This document shows positions 53,779-61,973 of a stretch of DNA of 64,000 nucleotides, one piece after another. Each line of letters opens with the position of its first letter. Position 1 is the stretch's first letter. The notes beneath the pieces are model-generated. The model ran no database searches and had not been told where the DNA came from. It was given only the letters and a program-made list of their open reading frames with translations. Made by a program: the position numbers and the translations under genes. Origin of the DNA: JAABRB01 sp963735025 (GTDB lineage: Bacteria; Pseudomonadota; Gammaproteobacteria; Burkholderiales; SG8-39); NCBI GenBank assembly GCA_963735025.1, contig CAVTJG010000020.1, positions 1 through 64,000 of the forward strand, written 5' to 3'.

Positions 53779-55212
53779 ATGACCCGGCTGGTACCGTTCA
53801 GAGTGCTGGTTCCGCTGATCTTCGGGCTTGCCGTTTCGATCGCCGTGCTGGTGTTCGCGGAGCGCAGCTTCGGCCGGCTGGACGAGGTGAATCGCCTGAT
53901 CGCGACGTCGCTCGAGACCCAGACGCTGCTGTTCGAGCTGCGCTCCCTCGTCGCCGACGCCGAGTCCGCACAGCGGGGCTATCTCCTCACCGGCAACAAG
54001 CGCTATCTCGAGCCCTATTCATTCGCGGTGCCGCGCATCGCGGACCGCGTCGACAAGGTCCGCGAGTTCGTCATGAGCACGGGTGACGAGAAACAGCGCA
54101 CGCGATTTTCAGAGCTCAACAACCTGATCGGCATGCGGCTCGCCGAGCTCGAGGCGGGCCTCGCCCTGTTCGAGAAATCCGGCGGGAGGGCTGCGCTGAA
54201 TCTGACTATCACCGACGTCGGACACTCAGTCATGCAGAAGCTGAGTGGGACGCTCGACGAGATGCTCGTCGAGGAGCGCACGCAGCTTTACGACCGGATC
54301 GCGCGCTGGGATCACGACATCGCGACAGCGCGCATCGGGACGCGGTTGATGACGGGCGTGTCCGTGGTTCTGCTGCTGTTCGTTTGGCTCCTGGCCCATC
54401 GCGAGCTCGCTTCACGCGAGAAAGCGCGCGAGCTGATGCAGGCCGACCAGCGTCGGCTGGAGTCGCTCGTCGCCCAACGGACCACCGAGCTGTCCGACCT
54501 GGCGAGCTACCTGCAGAGCGTGCGCGAGGACGAGAAGCGGAAGCTCGCGCGCGACCTGCACGACGAGCTGGGTGCGGTTCTGGTCTCCGCCAAGATGGAC
54601 GTGTCGTGGGCGCAGGCGCGGCTGCATGCGAGCGATGCGACTGCGCGGGAGCGCCTGGAGCGCGCGCTCGCCACGCTCGACGAGGCAGTCCAGGTCAAGC
54701 GGCGCATCATCGACGAGTTGCGCCCGACACTGCTGGACAACGTCGGCCTGGAAGCGGCGCTCGAATGGCAGGCCGGCGAGGTCTGCGGACGTGCCGGGCT
54801 CGAGTGGCAGGTGAGCGCGAGCGGTCTGGACGAGCCGCTGCCGCGCGATGTCTCGATCGCATTGTTTCGCATCGTCCAGGAGGCGCTCACCAACGTCGTG
54901 CGCCATGCGCAGGCGAAAGCGGTCGGCATCGAGATCGTTCGTGCCGCGGACGGAGTCACACTGATCGTCGTCGACGACGGAAGCGGCGTACCGGACGACG
55001 CGCAACGCGGAAAACTATCGCACGGCATTGCGGGGATGCGGCAGCGCGCGCGGGCGCTGCAGGGCGAGTTCTCGATCAGGGGGCGGCCGCACTCCGGTAC
55101 GGTCGTCGAGGTGCATGTTCCGCTGGCGGACGGAGACGTGATCGAGGGGATCCGGAATCCGGATCAGGCGCGCCCCTCCGCCATGTCCTCCAGCACCTCG
55201 CGCACCCGCTGA
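53779..55212 (+). CDS. CHASE3 membrane histidine kinase of the NarX/DesK type
   Basis: The 477-residue protein has two transmembrane helices (about residues 7-27 and 195-215) around a CHASE3 periplasmic domain (SLETQTLLFELRSLVADAES with the AQRGYLLTGN motif), then a coiled coil and a HisKA_3 box LARDLHDELGAVLVSAKMDV with the phospho-His, and an HATPase (FRIVQEALTNVVRHAQAKAV). Kinases of this class pair with NarL-type regulators; such a regulator lies at 58765-59397. The ATG at 53779 gives a sensible N-terminus. Its 3' end overlaps the convergent receiver gene by 49 bases. Confidence 0.88.
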   Translation: MTRLVPFRVLVPLIFGLAVSIAVLVFAERSFGRLDEVNRLIATSLETQTLLFELRSLVADAESAQRGYLLTGNKRYLEPYSFAVPRIADRVDKVREFVMSTGDEKQRTRFSELNNLIGMRLAELEAGLALFEKSGGRAALNLTITDVGHSVMQKLSGTLDEMLVEERTQLYDRIARWDHDIATARIGTRLMTGVSVVLLLFVWLLAHRELASREKARELMQADQRRLESLVAQRTTELSDLASYLQSVREDEKRKLARDLHDELGAVLVSAKMDVSWAQARLHASDATARERLERALATLDEAVQVKRRIIDELRPTLLDNVGLEAALEWQAGEVCGRAGLEWQVSASGLDEPLPRDVSIALFRIVQEALTNVVRHAQAKAVGIEIVRAADGVTLIVVDDGSGVPDDAQRGKLSHGIAGMRQRARALQGEFSIRGRPHSGTVVEVHVPLADGDVIEGIRNPDQARPSAMSSSTSRTR

Positions 55213-55565
55213 TAGTCGCGCGCCTTGTCGAGGAACAGGTCTGCGCCGTACTCCTCGCTTTTCGCACGGTAGTAGCTGTTGGCATAGCTCGTCAGGACGA
55301 TGATGCGCGCACCAGCCGGGCGGCCTTCGCGATGCAAAGCCCGCAGAATGCCGAATCCTGTCCCCTCCGCGAGCTGAAGATCGAGTACCAGCGCATCCCA
55401 CTTGCCGTCGCGCAATGCCTCGACTCCCGCTTTCTCGCCGTCCGCGTGACCGACCACCTCGATTCGCCCCGGCACCGTGACGCTCTCCGTCAGCCGTTCG
55501 CGGATGATCGGCGAGTCTTCCACCAGGAAGACGCGTACCGGGAATGCGTTCGTGGCTTCGTTCAC
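55164..55565 (-). CDS. Single-domain response regulator
   Basis: The 133-residue protein is a lone receiver domain: VRVFLVEDSPIIRERLTESV (acidic pair), DALVLDLQLAEGTG (phospho-acceptor Asp) and IIVLTSYANSYYRAKSEEYG (the Lys is in FLDKARDY). It has no output domain, so it may act as a phosphate shuttle or bind a partner. The start is a GTG at 55565. It converges on and overlaps the kinase gene at 53779-55212. Confidence 0.8.
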   Translation of the reverse strand: MNEATNAFPVRVFLVEDSPIIRERLTESVTVPGRIEVVGHADGEKAGVEALRDGKWDALVLDLQLAEGTGFGILRALHREGRPAGARIIVLTSYANSYYRAKSEEYGADLFLDKARDYQRVREVLEDMAEGRA

Positions 55566-55715
55566 GTTAGGATGCCTCGCGCCCACGGTCAGAGTACCAG
55601 CATCCGGGGGTTTCGCTATCGGCCTATGTCCTACATACGGCCTCCGCCAGTCGCCGCGCCCGGGGGGTCGGTTCTCGCGGGTGCGCAAGAAAGGGCGGCG
55701 AGGTTCTTCAAATCG

Positions 55716-55728
55716 CGTAAGCGTTACC
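55716..55728. promoter_or_regulatory. Candidate activator palindrome
   Basis: CGTAAGCGTTACC fits GGTAA-N3-TTACC except at the first base, 22 bases upstream of the BON 2 promoter. Confidence 0.4.
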
Positions 55729-55749
55729 TGCCATTCGAGGGCGTTGCGC

Positions 55750-55764
55750 GGGCACGTCGGGTGC
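55750..55764 (+). promoter_or_regulatory. Possible sigma-54 promoter, BON lipoprotein 2
   Basis: GGGCACGTCGGGTGC has correct spacing with GTGC in the -12 block, leaving a leader of about 140 bases. Confidence 0.48.
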
Positions 55765-55913
55765 GACCGCGAGCACAGGCCAGTGGCGTGTCCGGCATCC
55801 GGGCACCGCTACGGGACCAACCGCTTGCGCACGTGAGGCGGAAGCGGATCTGCAACCGCCGCTCGGCGAGCTTGAGCCACGCCGCGCGACGCCAAAGACA
55901 GAAGGAGTTCGTC

Positions 55914-56375
55914 ATGAAACTGAATGCAGTTCTTGTCGCCGCGGCCGCAACGGCCGCCCTGGCACTTGCGGGATGTGATCGGTCAACCGATCAGCCCAAG
56001 ACCAACCGCGCACCGAGCTATGGACAGGACCGCGCTGCACCCGGCGCGCCGCCCGCTGGTCCGCTGGCGGACCGCTCCGCACCCGGCGCGCCGCCTGCCG
56101 GTCCGCTGGCGGACCGCTCCGCCGGCGGAGCCGACACTTCGGGCAGTGTCGCTCAGGGGAATGACGCTGGCATCACCGCGAAGGTGAAGGCGGCGCTGCT
56201 CAGCAGCTCCGACGTCGAGGGGTCGGCGATCAATGTCGATACCGAACAGGGGCGTGTGACGCTCAAGGGGAAAGTGCCCGAAGCGGCGCAGATCGACCGC
56301 GCCGTCCAGATCGCGCGCAATGTCGAGGGCGTAAGGGAAGTCGAAAGCCAGCTGAGTGCGAGCAAGGCCGGGTGA
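55914..56375 (+). CDS. BON-domain lipoprotein 2 with a tandem repeat linker
   Basis: The 153-residue protein has a lipoprotein leader (ALAGCDRST), a Pro/Ala-rich linker with two exact copies of APGAPPAGPLADRS (residues about 42-69), and a BON domain (about 85-150: ITAKVKAALLSSSDVEGSAI and GRVTLKGKVPEAAQIDRAVQ). BON domains bind membranes during osmotic or envelope stress. AAGGAG lies before the ATG at 55914. It is a paralogue of the protein at 29626-30063. Confidence 0.87.
   Translation: MKLNAVLVAAAATAALALAGCDRSTDQPKTNRAPSYGQDRAAPGAPPAGPLADRSAPGAPPAGPLADRSAGGADTSGSVAQGNDAGITAKVKAALLSSSDVEGSAINVDTEQGRVTLKGKVPEAAQIDRAVQIARNVEGVREVESQLSASKAG
56033..56118 (+). repeat. Two tandem 42-bp copies inside BON lipoprotein 2
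   Basis: Two adjacent 42-base units starting GCACCCGGCGCGCCGCC are nearly identical and code the APGAPPAGPLADRS repeat. The copy number may vary by slippage. Confidence 0.75.
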
Positions 56376-56489
56376 TGCACCGGATCCGCGGCGTGTCCAG
56401 TGCGCGAGGCTGCAAGCCCTTGGGCTCCGCACGCCGCGCCGCGGGTATGCGTGAACGCGCATCCCCTCAACCAAACGATGGAGCCGGTC

Positions 56490-56681
56490 ATGACCAACGA
56501 GACTCCCACAAGGAACGGGATTCCTGCGGTCGATTGCACGACTCATGATGCCGGGCGTGCGGCAGGCGAGCCACCCCCGACTGCCGAGTCCTACTTTCTC
56601 GCGGAACTGCTGGCCTCAGGGGACGGGAGCAGCGCCGTTTCGGGCGAACCGCATGTGGAGCCGGGAGCACGGCCCCGCTGA
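56490..56681 (+). CDS. Small hypothetical protein
   Basis: The 63-residue protein MTNETPTRNGIPAVDCTTHD... is polar, with an Ala/Gly/Pro-rich second half and no recognisable domain. GGAG lies seven bases before the ATG. It follows BON lipoprotein 2 by 114 bases on the same strand. I give it low confidence. Confidence 0.35.
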   Translation: MTNETPTRNGIPAVDCTTHDAGRAAGEPPPTAESYFLAELLASGDGSSAVSGEPHVEPGARPR

Positions 56682-56706
56682 CCTCACGAGTAGACTCGTC
56701 CGGGTT

Positions 56707-57375
56707 TCAGTTCGCGCGGCCTGCTGCCCCCCGCGCGGCGACAATACCTGGGCTCATGAGCTCCCGCCAGAGTGACTCGGTATTCTTGCGGAAGATCGTC
56801 GACGCGTCGGCGTGCCGCAGTACCCAGACGCCGGCGGCAAGTTCGTCCTGGAGCGTCGACGGAGACCAAAGAATGTAGCCGACGAAAAACCGCGCTTGGT
56901 CGGGATGACGCTCGATGACGAGGTCGACGGTCGGTGCGTCGACGGCGAGGAAAACTCCCGGTGCGAACGGAAACGCGTGGCCCCCCGGGCTCTCGCCGCT
57001 CCGGACGAGCGCGACGATTGCGTTCGGCGAGTACGGGCCGCCGAAATACACCGGGTCGGACACCTTGCCAGAGGGTTCGTGATTCGGGAACAGCTGAGCG
57101 AGCCGATTCTCGGTCGGGCGGTTCACGATGACGCCGACGAGCACGCCATCGGGCAACTTGGCCACGGCTACGACCACATGCCGGAGCACTCCCTCATCGA
57201 TCTTCGGGTTGGCGACGAGCAACGGCACCTGGATGGAGCCCTCGTCGCTCCACGCGGTGCGAGCGCCAGCCAGCAGGGTCGCGACCATCGCAAGCGCGCC
57301 GAGCAGCTGCCAACCAAATCGCGACCAACGCGCGTGCGCTGACCGGCAAGAAGATGAATGCGTGTGTAGCAGCAT
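56707..57375 (-). CDS. YqgE/AlgH-family protein with signal peptide
   Basis: The 222-residue protein has an export signal (residues about 18-43, LLGALAMVATLLAGARTAWS) followed by the YqgE/AlgH (DUF179) fold: LRHVVVAVAKLPDGVLVGVI, then VNRPTENRLAQLFPNHEP and VYFGGPYSPNAIVALVR. The typical family is cytosolic; the leader makes this an exported variant. Function is unclear. GGAGG precedes the start at 57375 and a strong sigma-54 promoter lies about 60 bases upstream. Confidence 0.82.
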   Translation of the reverse strand: MLLHTHSSSCRSAHARWSRFGWQLLGALAMVATLLAGARTAWSDEGSIQVPLLVANPKIDEGVLRHVVVAVAKLPDGVLVGVIVNRPTENRLAQLFPNHEPSGKVSDPVYFGGPYSPNAIVALVRSGESPGGHAFPFAPGVFLAVDAPTVDLVIERHPDQARFFVGYILWSPSTLQDELAAGVWVLRHADASTIFRKNTESLWRELMSPGIVAARGAAGRAN

Positions 57376-57433
57376 GGCAACCTCCAAATGTAAGAAAGGG
57401 GCCCGCCCGGATGCCGAGCATCTCTCTACAGGG

Positions 57434-57448
57434 GCAACCGTCATGCCC
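57434..57448 (-). promoter_or_regulatory. Predicted sigma-54 promoter, AlgH-family gene
   Basis: GGGCATGACGGTTGC, a strong element in the correct orientation. Confidence 0.72.
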
Positions 57449-57617
57449 GCCACGGCTGTCGGGCATCGCCGTAGGAGTAAAGCCGACACGCGGTTCCGCG
57501 CTCGGCTGATAGTCGATGTGCAGTGGCGACGCCTAACATGAATTCGCAACGGATTCGGTTGCGCCCCGGCAGGGCGGCGACCTCAGAAAGCTCCTGCAGC
57601 CATCGAAGAGGAAGAGC

Positions 57618-58682
57618 ATGGACACGCCAGTCGTCGATGATCGCAACATCCTGACCAACGTCCTGACGTTTCCGAGCGCCCACGCCGCGCATGAAGGCGA
57701 GCCGCGCACGCCGGAACGGTTCGGTTGCCTGCACGGCTCGTCGCGGGCAATGCAGGCCGTCTATCGCATGATCAAAAAGGTAGCCCCCAGTCCGGCATCG
57801 GTCCTCATCATGGGGGCGAGCGGGTCAGGCAAGGAACTGGTCGCGAGAACCATCCATCAGATGAGCGAGCGAGCCAACGCGCCGTTCATCCCGGTCAATT
57901 GCGGCGCGATTCCCGCCACCCTTATCGAGGCCGAGATCTTCGGCTATGTGAAGGGCGCTTTCACCGGCGCGACCAACACCCACAAGGGGCATTTCGAGCG
58001 CGCAGCGCAAGGCACACTGCTGCTCGACGAGATCACCGAGATGCCTGCCGAGATGCAGGTACGCCTGCTACGGGTCCTCGAGACGGGCTGCTTTTCGCGC
58101 GTCGGCGGAGAGGAGGAGCTGCATGCCGATGTGCGCCTCATCGCGGCGACGAACCGGGACCCCACCGTGGCAGTCAAGGAGGGCCGCCTGCGCGAGGACC
58201 TTTACTACCGGTTGGCGGTCTTTCCGATCGAGATGCCGCCGTTGCGCGCGCGCGGTGGAGACATCGACCTGCTGGCGCACCATTTCCTCGCCGAATTGAA
58301 CGAGGAGTCGGAGACGGCGAAGTCGCTGTCGCCAGCGACGCTGATCGCGCTCCGAAGCCACGCCTGGCCGGGTAATGTGCGGGAGCTCAGGAACGCGATG
58401 CAGCGCGCGTTCATACTTTCCGACGGTGTCATCGAGCCGAGGCACCTGGCGCTGTGCCCCCAGGCCCGGATCGAGTGCGACGAGGGCACGCTCCGGTTCG
58501 CGGTGGGCACGGCGCTCGCGGAAATAGAACGCCAGACGATTCTTGCGACGCTCGGCCATTGCCGTGGACACAAGCGCCGTTGCGCCGAGATGCTCGGCGT
58601 CAGCTTGAAGACCCTGTATAACCGCCTCACTGCATACCGCTGCGACGACGAACCGAGTGAGCATGCTGCCGCCGGCGCGTGA
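57618..58682 (+). CDS. Sigma-54 activator without a receiver domain
   Basis: The 354-residue protein consists of a short N-terminal segment of about 35 residues, an AAA+ domain (residues about 36-270: Walker A GASGSGKE, the sigma-54 loop GAFTGA, Walker B TLLLDEITEM) and a Fis-type helix-turn-helix (GHKRRCAEMLGVSLKTLYNR). It has no receiver, so it is not controlled by phosphorylation and may be limited by its own level or by a partner. The recognition helix SLKTLYNRL is identical to that of the activator at 25927, so both may bind the same DNA sites. Confidence 0.92.
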   Translation: MDTPVVDDRNILTNVLTFPSAHAAHEGEPRTPERFGCLHGSSRAMQAVYRMIKKVAPSPASVLIMGASGSGKELVARTIHQMSERANAPFIPVNCGAIPATLIEAEIFGYVKGAFTGATNTHKGHFERAAQGTLLLDEITEMPAEMQVRLLRVLETGCFSRVGGEEELHADVRLIAATNRDPTVAVKEGRLREDLYYRLAVFPIEMPPLRARGGDIDLLAHHFLAELNEESETAKSLSPATLIALRSHAWPGNVRELRNAMQRAFILSDGVIEPRHLALCPQARIECDEGTLRFAVGTALAEIERQTILATLGHCRGHKRRCAEMLGVSLKTLYNRLTAYRCDDEPSEHAAAGA

Positions 58683-58764
58683 TGCCGTGACGACGTACAC
58701 TCATGCGCCTGGGCAAGCGGTGCCCGGCGCAGCCTGGCCAACCATCCGGGCCTGGAGTGACCCC

Positions 58765-59397
58765 ATGATCAGGATCCTGATTGCCGACGACCATGCCATC
58801 GTACGTGCCGGGCTGAGGCAGTTCATCGTCGGCGAAATCGACATGGAGGTCGCCGCGGAGGCAAGCACCGGAAGCGAGACGATCGAGGCCGTGAGACACG
58901 CCGACTTCGATGTCGTCCTGCTCGATATTTCGATGCCCGAAGGCAGTGGCGTGGATACGCTCAAGCAGCTGAAGCAGATGCGGCCGGAGCTTCCCATCCT
59001 GATCCTGTCCACTTTTGCCGAGGAACAGTACGCGGTCAGCCTGCTGCGCGCCGGCGCCTCGGGATACCTGAGCAAGGAGAGCGCACCATCGCAGCTGATC
59101 GGGGCGATCCGAACCGTCCTGAACGGCCGGAAGTACGTGAGCCCAGCGCTTGCGGAGATCCTCGCCAACGACCTCGACGGCGCCGGCGACAAGCCGCGCC
59201 ATGCGCAGCTTTCGCAGCGCGAGTTCCAGATCTTCTGCAAGCTCGCTGCAGGTGTACCGGTTTCAAAGGTCGCCGACGAGCTGTTCCTCTCGGTGAAGAC
59301 TGTCAGCACCTATCGCACACGAATCCTCGAGAAGATGGACATGAAGTCGAACGCCGACTTGACCTACTACGCCATCAAGAACGGACTGATCGAGTAG
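58765..59397 (+). CDS. NarL/FixJ-type response regulator
   Basis: The 210-residue protein has a receiver domain (residues 1-120, IRILIADDHAIVRAGLRQFI, Asp in VVLLDISMPEGSG) and a LuxR-type helix-turn-helix at the end (LSQREFQIFCKLAAGVPVSK, LFLSVKTVSTYRTRILEKM). The ATG at 58765 has GGAGTGA before it. It would be the natural partner of a HisKA_3-type kinase such as the CHASE3 kinase about 3.5 kb to the left. Confidence 0.92.
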   Translation: MIRILIADDHAIVRAGLRQFIVGEIDMEVAAEASTGSETIEAVRHADFDVVLLDISMPEGSGVDTLKQLKQMRPELPILILSTFAEEQYAVSLLRAGASGYLSKESAPSQLIGAIRTVLNGRKYVSPALAEILANDLDGAGDKPRHAQLSQREFQIFCKLAAGVPVSKVADELFLSVKTVSTYRTRILEKMDMKSNADLTYYAIKNGLIE

Positions 59398-59442
59398 CCG
59401 GCGGGCTGCGCCGCGCGGCGCGTAATTTCTCCCGTCCATCAT

Positions 59443-59455
59443 TGCAAGCGTTGCA
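59443..59455. promoter_or_regulatory. Candidate activator palindrome
   Basis: TGCAAGCGTTGCA is a perfect palindrome resembling GGYAA-N3-TTRCC, 89 bases upstream of the promoter at 59545. Confidence 0.38.
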
Positions 59456-59544
59456 ATTTTTTCAGCATCCGCAGGTCCGTTTCGTGACGGACGCGGCACC
59501 CCTCGCGCGACCCCTGGGACGGCGAATCAAGCCGGCACTCTGGC

Positions 59545-59559
59545 AGGCATGGAGGTTGC
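59545..59559 (+). promoter_or_regulatory. Predicted sigma-54 promoter, glycine-zipper lipoprotein
   Basis: AGGCATGGAGGTTGC has GG-N10-GC spacing. Confidence 0.68.
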
Positions 59560-59683
59560 GAAGTCCGATGGACAGCCGCGTCGGAACCGCATGCGGCTGG
59601 AGGCCGACGGATCGGAACGACTCGTCGTTGAGCGGTAACCGGCCATTCTGGAAGCCGGCCCGCGCTTGAATTCGGAGACTCGC

Positions 59684-59905
59684 ATGAAACGGATCCTGAA
59701 GACTGCATGCGCGCTAGGGGTTGCCGGCGCGCTTTCCGCATGTTCGTCATGGTCGCCAACGGAGAAAGGGACTGCAATCGGAGCCGCTACGGGCGGTGTC
59801 GTGGGCAACGTGATCACAGGGGGCGGCGCGCTGGGAACCATAGGCGGCGCGGCGGCCGGGGGTGTCATCGGCCACGAGGTCGGCAAGCGGCAAGAGGACA
59901 AGTAA
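59684..59905 (+). CDS. Glycine-zipper lipoprotein
   Basis: The 73-residue protein has a lipoprotein leader (GALSACSSW) and a glycine-zipper region, AIGAATGGVVGNVITGGG, followed by GGAAAGGVIGHEVG, the pattern of small outer-membrane proteins such as those with the OmpA-associated Gly-zipper 2TM fold. CGGAGACTCGC lies before the ATG. A sigma-54 promoter lies upstream. Function: probably envelope integrity. Confidence 0.85.
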   Translation: MKRILKTACALGVAGALSACSSWSPTEKGTAIGAATGGVVGNVITGGGALGTIGGAAAGGVIGHEVGKRQEDK

Positions 59906-59940
59906 CCCCTGGAAGGTCGTCCCCGTGGCTGTGTTGGCTG

Positions 59941-60096
59941 TTCGCTCCCGAGTCGTTGCCGCACGACTTCGTGGAGTTGCGCAATCAGTGGGAATACGCG
60001 CACGCCACACGGGCCATCCTACAGATCGTCGGGCTGGCCGCCCTGGTCATCTCGGTGCTTGCGGAAACCGGCCCGGGCAAAGGTCGCAGCGCGTGA
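59941..60096 (+). pseudogene. C-terminal relic of a DUF1772 membrane protein
   Basis: The frame ends in LPHDFVELRNQWEYAHATRA, then ILQIVGLAALVISVLAET, which is the C-terminal end of DUF1772 (anthrone-oxygenase-like) proteins. The first 100 or so residues are missing and there is no start, so it is a truncated relic between two sigma-54 units. Confidence 0.68.
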
Positions 60097-60112
60097 GTCG
60101 GACTGCGGCGGT

Positions 60113-60469
60113 TCACCGCGCGGGCACCGCCGGCTGGCCGCCCGCCTTCCAGTCCTGCAATCCGCCCTCGTAGTCGCGCACCTCGGTGAAACCGCGCTCG
60201 GCGAGCTTTCGCGCCACCCGGGGCGAGGCGTCGCATTCGGACGACGCGCAGTAGACGACGATCTCCTTCTTCTTTGCGAAGCGCTTCTCGAAATCGTCCT
60301 CCTTCCCCTGCGGGATGTTGATCGACCAGGGGATGTGCTCCTTCGCGAACGCCTCGGGATCGAGCACGTTCACCAGCGCGTATCCTTCCTCGCGGTCGAG
60401 GTTGTCCGGTTTCGCCCGCGCGATCATCTTCGTCAGCGTGAGGCGGTCAATCTTCGTGTAGCTTTCCAT
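60113..60469 (-). CDS. Rhodanese-domain protein
   Basis: The 118-residue protein is a single rhodanese domain: ALVNVLDPEAFAKEHIPWSI, KKEIVVYCASSECDASPRVA and EVRDYEGGLQDWKAGGQPAV, with the catalytic Cys in YCASSECD. Single-domain rhodaneses transfer sulfur. The start at 60469 is the family start. It is divergent from the ferritin-like gene; two sigma-54 promoters lie back to back between them. Confidence 0.9.
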   Translation of the reverse strand: MESYTKIDRLTLTKMIARAKPDNLDREEGYALVNVLDPEAFAKEHIPWSINIPQGKEDDFEKRFAKKKEIVVYCASSECDASPRVARKLAERGFTEVRDYEGGLQDWKAGGQPAVPAR

Positions 60470-60528
60470 GGGTTCTCTCGAGTCGTCGTGGATATCGCGG
60501 TAGCGCGCGCGCCTCGAGTCCGGGCTGC

Positions 60529-60543
60529 GCAAGTGGCATACCC
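60529..60543 (-). promoter_or_regulatory. Predicted sigma-54 promoter, rhodanese gene
   Basis: GGGTATGCCACTTGC has GG-N10-GC spacing and TTGC in the -12 block. Confidence 0.62.
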
Positions 60544-60562
60544 GCCGGCAGAACCGCGGTGC

Positions 60563-60577
60563 GGGCACGCGGCTTGC
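60563..60577 (+). promoter_or_regulatory. Predicted sigma-54 promoter, ferritin-like gene
   Basis: GGGCACGCGGCTTGC, a strong element that matches the DUF2254 promoter over 16 bases. It is divergent from the rhodanese promoter. Confidence 0.78.
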
Positions 60578-60616
60578 GGGCCTCCCGTCACTCACAACCG
60601 ATCGGAGACCTGACCA

Positions 60617-61162
60617 ATGACCGACAAGCCGCTCAGCGACATCGCGAAAATCCGGGAACGTGCGCGCCGTCACATCGACAAGGGCGCGGTCACCGACTCC
60701 TACGGTGCTGACCCGCAAGTCGTGATCGGTCTCCTCAACGAGGCGCTCGCCACCGAGATCGTCTGCCAGCTGCGCTACAAGCGTCACCACTTCACTGCCC
60801 AGGGCCTCGCGTCGGAGAGCGTGGCCAACGAGTTCTTGGCGCACGCGAAAGAGGAGGAGGAGCATGCGGACTGGCTGGCCGCCCGTATCGTGCAGCTCGG
60901 CGGTGAGCCCAACTTCTCTCCCGAGGGGCTCGCCGCCCGCAGTCACGCGGAGTACGTTCCCGGCAATTCGCTCTTCGATATGATCAAGGAAGATCTGGTC
61001 GCCGAGCGTATCGCGATCGACAGCTACGTGGAGATGATCAAGTACCTCGGCGACCGGGACGTCACCAGCCGCCGGCTGCTGGAGCGGATCCTCGCGGTCG
61101 AGGAAGAGCACGCCGAGGAACTCGTGAGCTTGATCCAGGGCGTACAGCAGGGCGCGCGGTAG
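60617..61162 (+). CDS. Ferritin-like protein (bacterioferritin/Dps-like)
   Basis: The 181-residue protein is a four-helix ferritin-like bundle: VVIGLLNEALATEIVCQLRY, HAKEEEEHADWLAARIVQLG, IKEDLVAERIAIDSYVEMIK and ERILAVEEEHAEELVSLIQG, carrying the Glu and His ligands of a di-iron site. Such proteins store iron or protect DNA from peroxide. GGAGACCTGACC lies before the ATG. A strong sigma-54 promoter lies about 50 bases upstream. Confidence 0.88.
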   Translation: MTDKPLSDIAKIRERARRHIDKGAVTDSYGADPQVVIGLLNEALATEIVCQLRYKRHHFTAQGLASESVANEFLAHAKEEEEHADWLAARIVQLGGEPNFSPEGLAARSHAEYVPGNSLFDMIKEDLVAERIAIDSYVEMIKYLGDRDVTSRRLLERILAVEEEHAEELVSLIQGVQQGAR

Positions 61163-61239
61163 CGGGGCTCAGTCGTATCCCGGCAACGAGGCGGTTAAGA
61201 TCCGCCATGTTTGCCTTGCTGCGCTTGTACATCTCCCGC

Positions 61240-61449
61240 TTACCGCATCGGTTTTGCCGCCGGGCCGGGCCGTGGGCGCGGGTCCGGACTCGGTTCCGGA
61301 TCCGGACCCGGTGGCCGCGGCGGCACGACCGGTTCCTCGGGCGGCGTGATCGGATCGCGGACGCCCGGGAACGGGGGCTCGAGCGGCCGCTTGCCGCCGC
61401 CGCCCCCCGCCGCCTTGCGTGTGCGAGAGGATTTCTTTCGGGTTGCCAT
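61240..61449 (-). CDS. Small basic Pro-rich protein
   Basis: The 69-residue protein starts MATRKKSSRTRKAAGGGGGK and continues with a Pro-rich tail (RPPGPDPEPSPDPRPRPG). It looks unstructured and nucleic-acid binding, but I recognise no family. GAGGAG before the ATG at 61449 supports translation. The flanking 61450-61664 has no clear gene. Confidence 0.48.
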   Translation of the reverse strand: MATRKKSSRTRKAAGGGGGKRPLEPPFPGVRDPITPPEEPVVPPRPPGPDPEPSPDPRPRPGPAAKPMR

Positions 61450-61664
61450 GCTCGCGTTCTCCTCAGAATATGAAACGGTTCCAGCTTCCATAGCGGCCAC
61501 GCACTGCGCCCCGCGGCATCGCGAGGACGATCAGCAGGACACCGGCCAGCACGCGGGCGTCGCTTCGACCTTCCACGAATCGCGCTCGGCGACGTTCCCC
61601 TGGCGCGCGCGCGTGCCGCCCCGCGGAGCCGGTCGTTCGATTGTGTCGACCGCTGCGGACCCGG

Positions 61665-61919
61665 TCACCTGTCCCTGCTCTGGCCCGCCGCGCTGCGTCG
61701 CGCGCGTTGTCCTTTCGGCTTGAGCGCTGGATCCTCTTCCCTGCGGCGCTGCTTTCCCTTGGCCTCGGCGCGCTCGAGCTCCTCGGCCTCCGCCTTGGTG
61801 CGCGGCGCCGCCCGGTGCGCCTCGGCCTCGATGTCGGCCGAATCGATGTGGCGTCGCAGCTTCCGGTCGTACTCGCGCGCGGCCTGATAGTTTCCTTCGC
61901 CGTGAACTTTGCGCTTCAT
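61665..61919 (-). CDS. Small highly charged protein
   Basis: The 84-residue protein MKRKVHGEGNYQAAREYDRK... is rich in Arg, Lys, Glu and Ala with no hydrophobic segment, probably a helical or disordered protein; the opening GNYQAAREYDR is reminiscent of small stress proteins that accompany KGG/CsbD-type genes. No family is assigned. AAGGAGGACCTTAGA before the ATG is a strong ribosome site, and a strong sigma-54 promoter lies 28 bases upstream of the start. Confidence 0.7.
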   Translation of the reverse strand: MKRKVHGEGNYQAAREYDRKLRRHIDSADIEAEAHRAAPRTKAEAEELERAEAKGKQRRREEDPALKPKGQRARRSAAGQSRDR

Positions 61920-61947
61920 TCTAAGGTCCTCCTTTTCGGTGGGCGTC

Positions 61948-61962
61948 GCAATCCGTGTGCCT
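61948..61962 (-). promoter_or_regulatory. Predicted sigma-54 promoter, charged protein
   Basis: AGGCACACGGATTGC has GG-N10-GC spacing in the correct orientation. Confidence 0.65.
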
Positions 61963-61973
61963 GGGCGTCGTCC

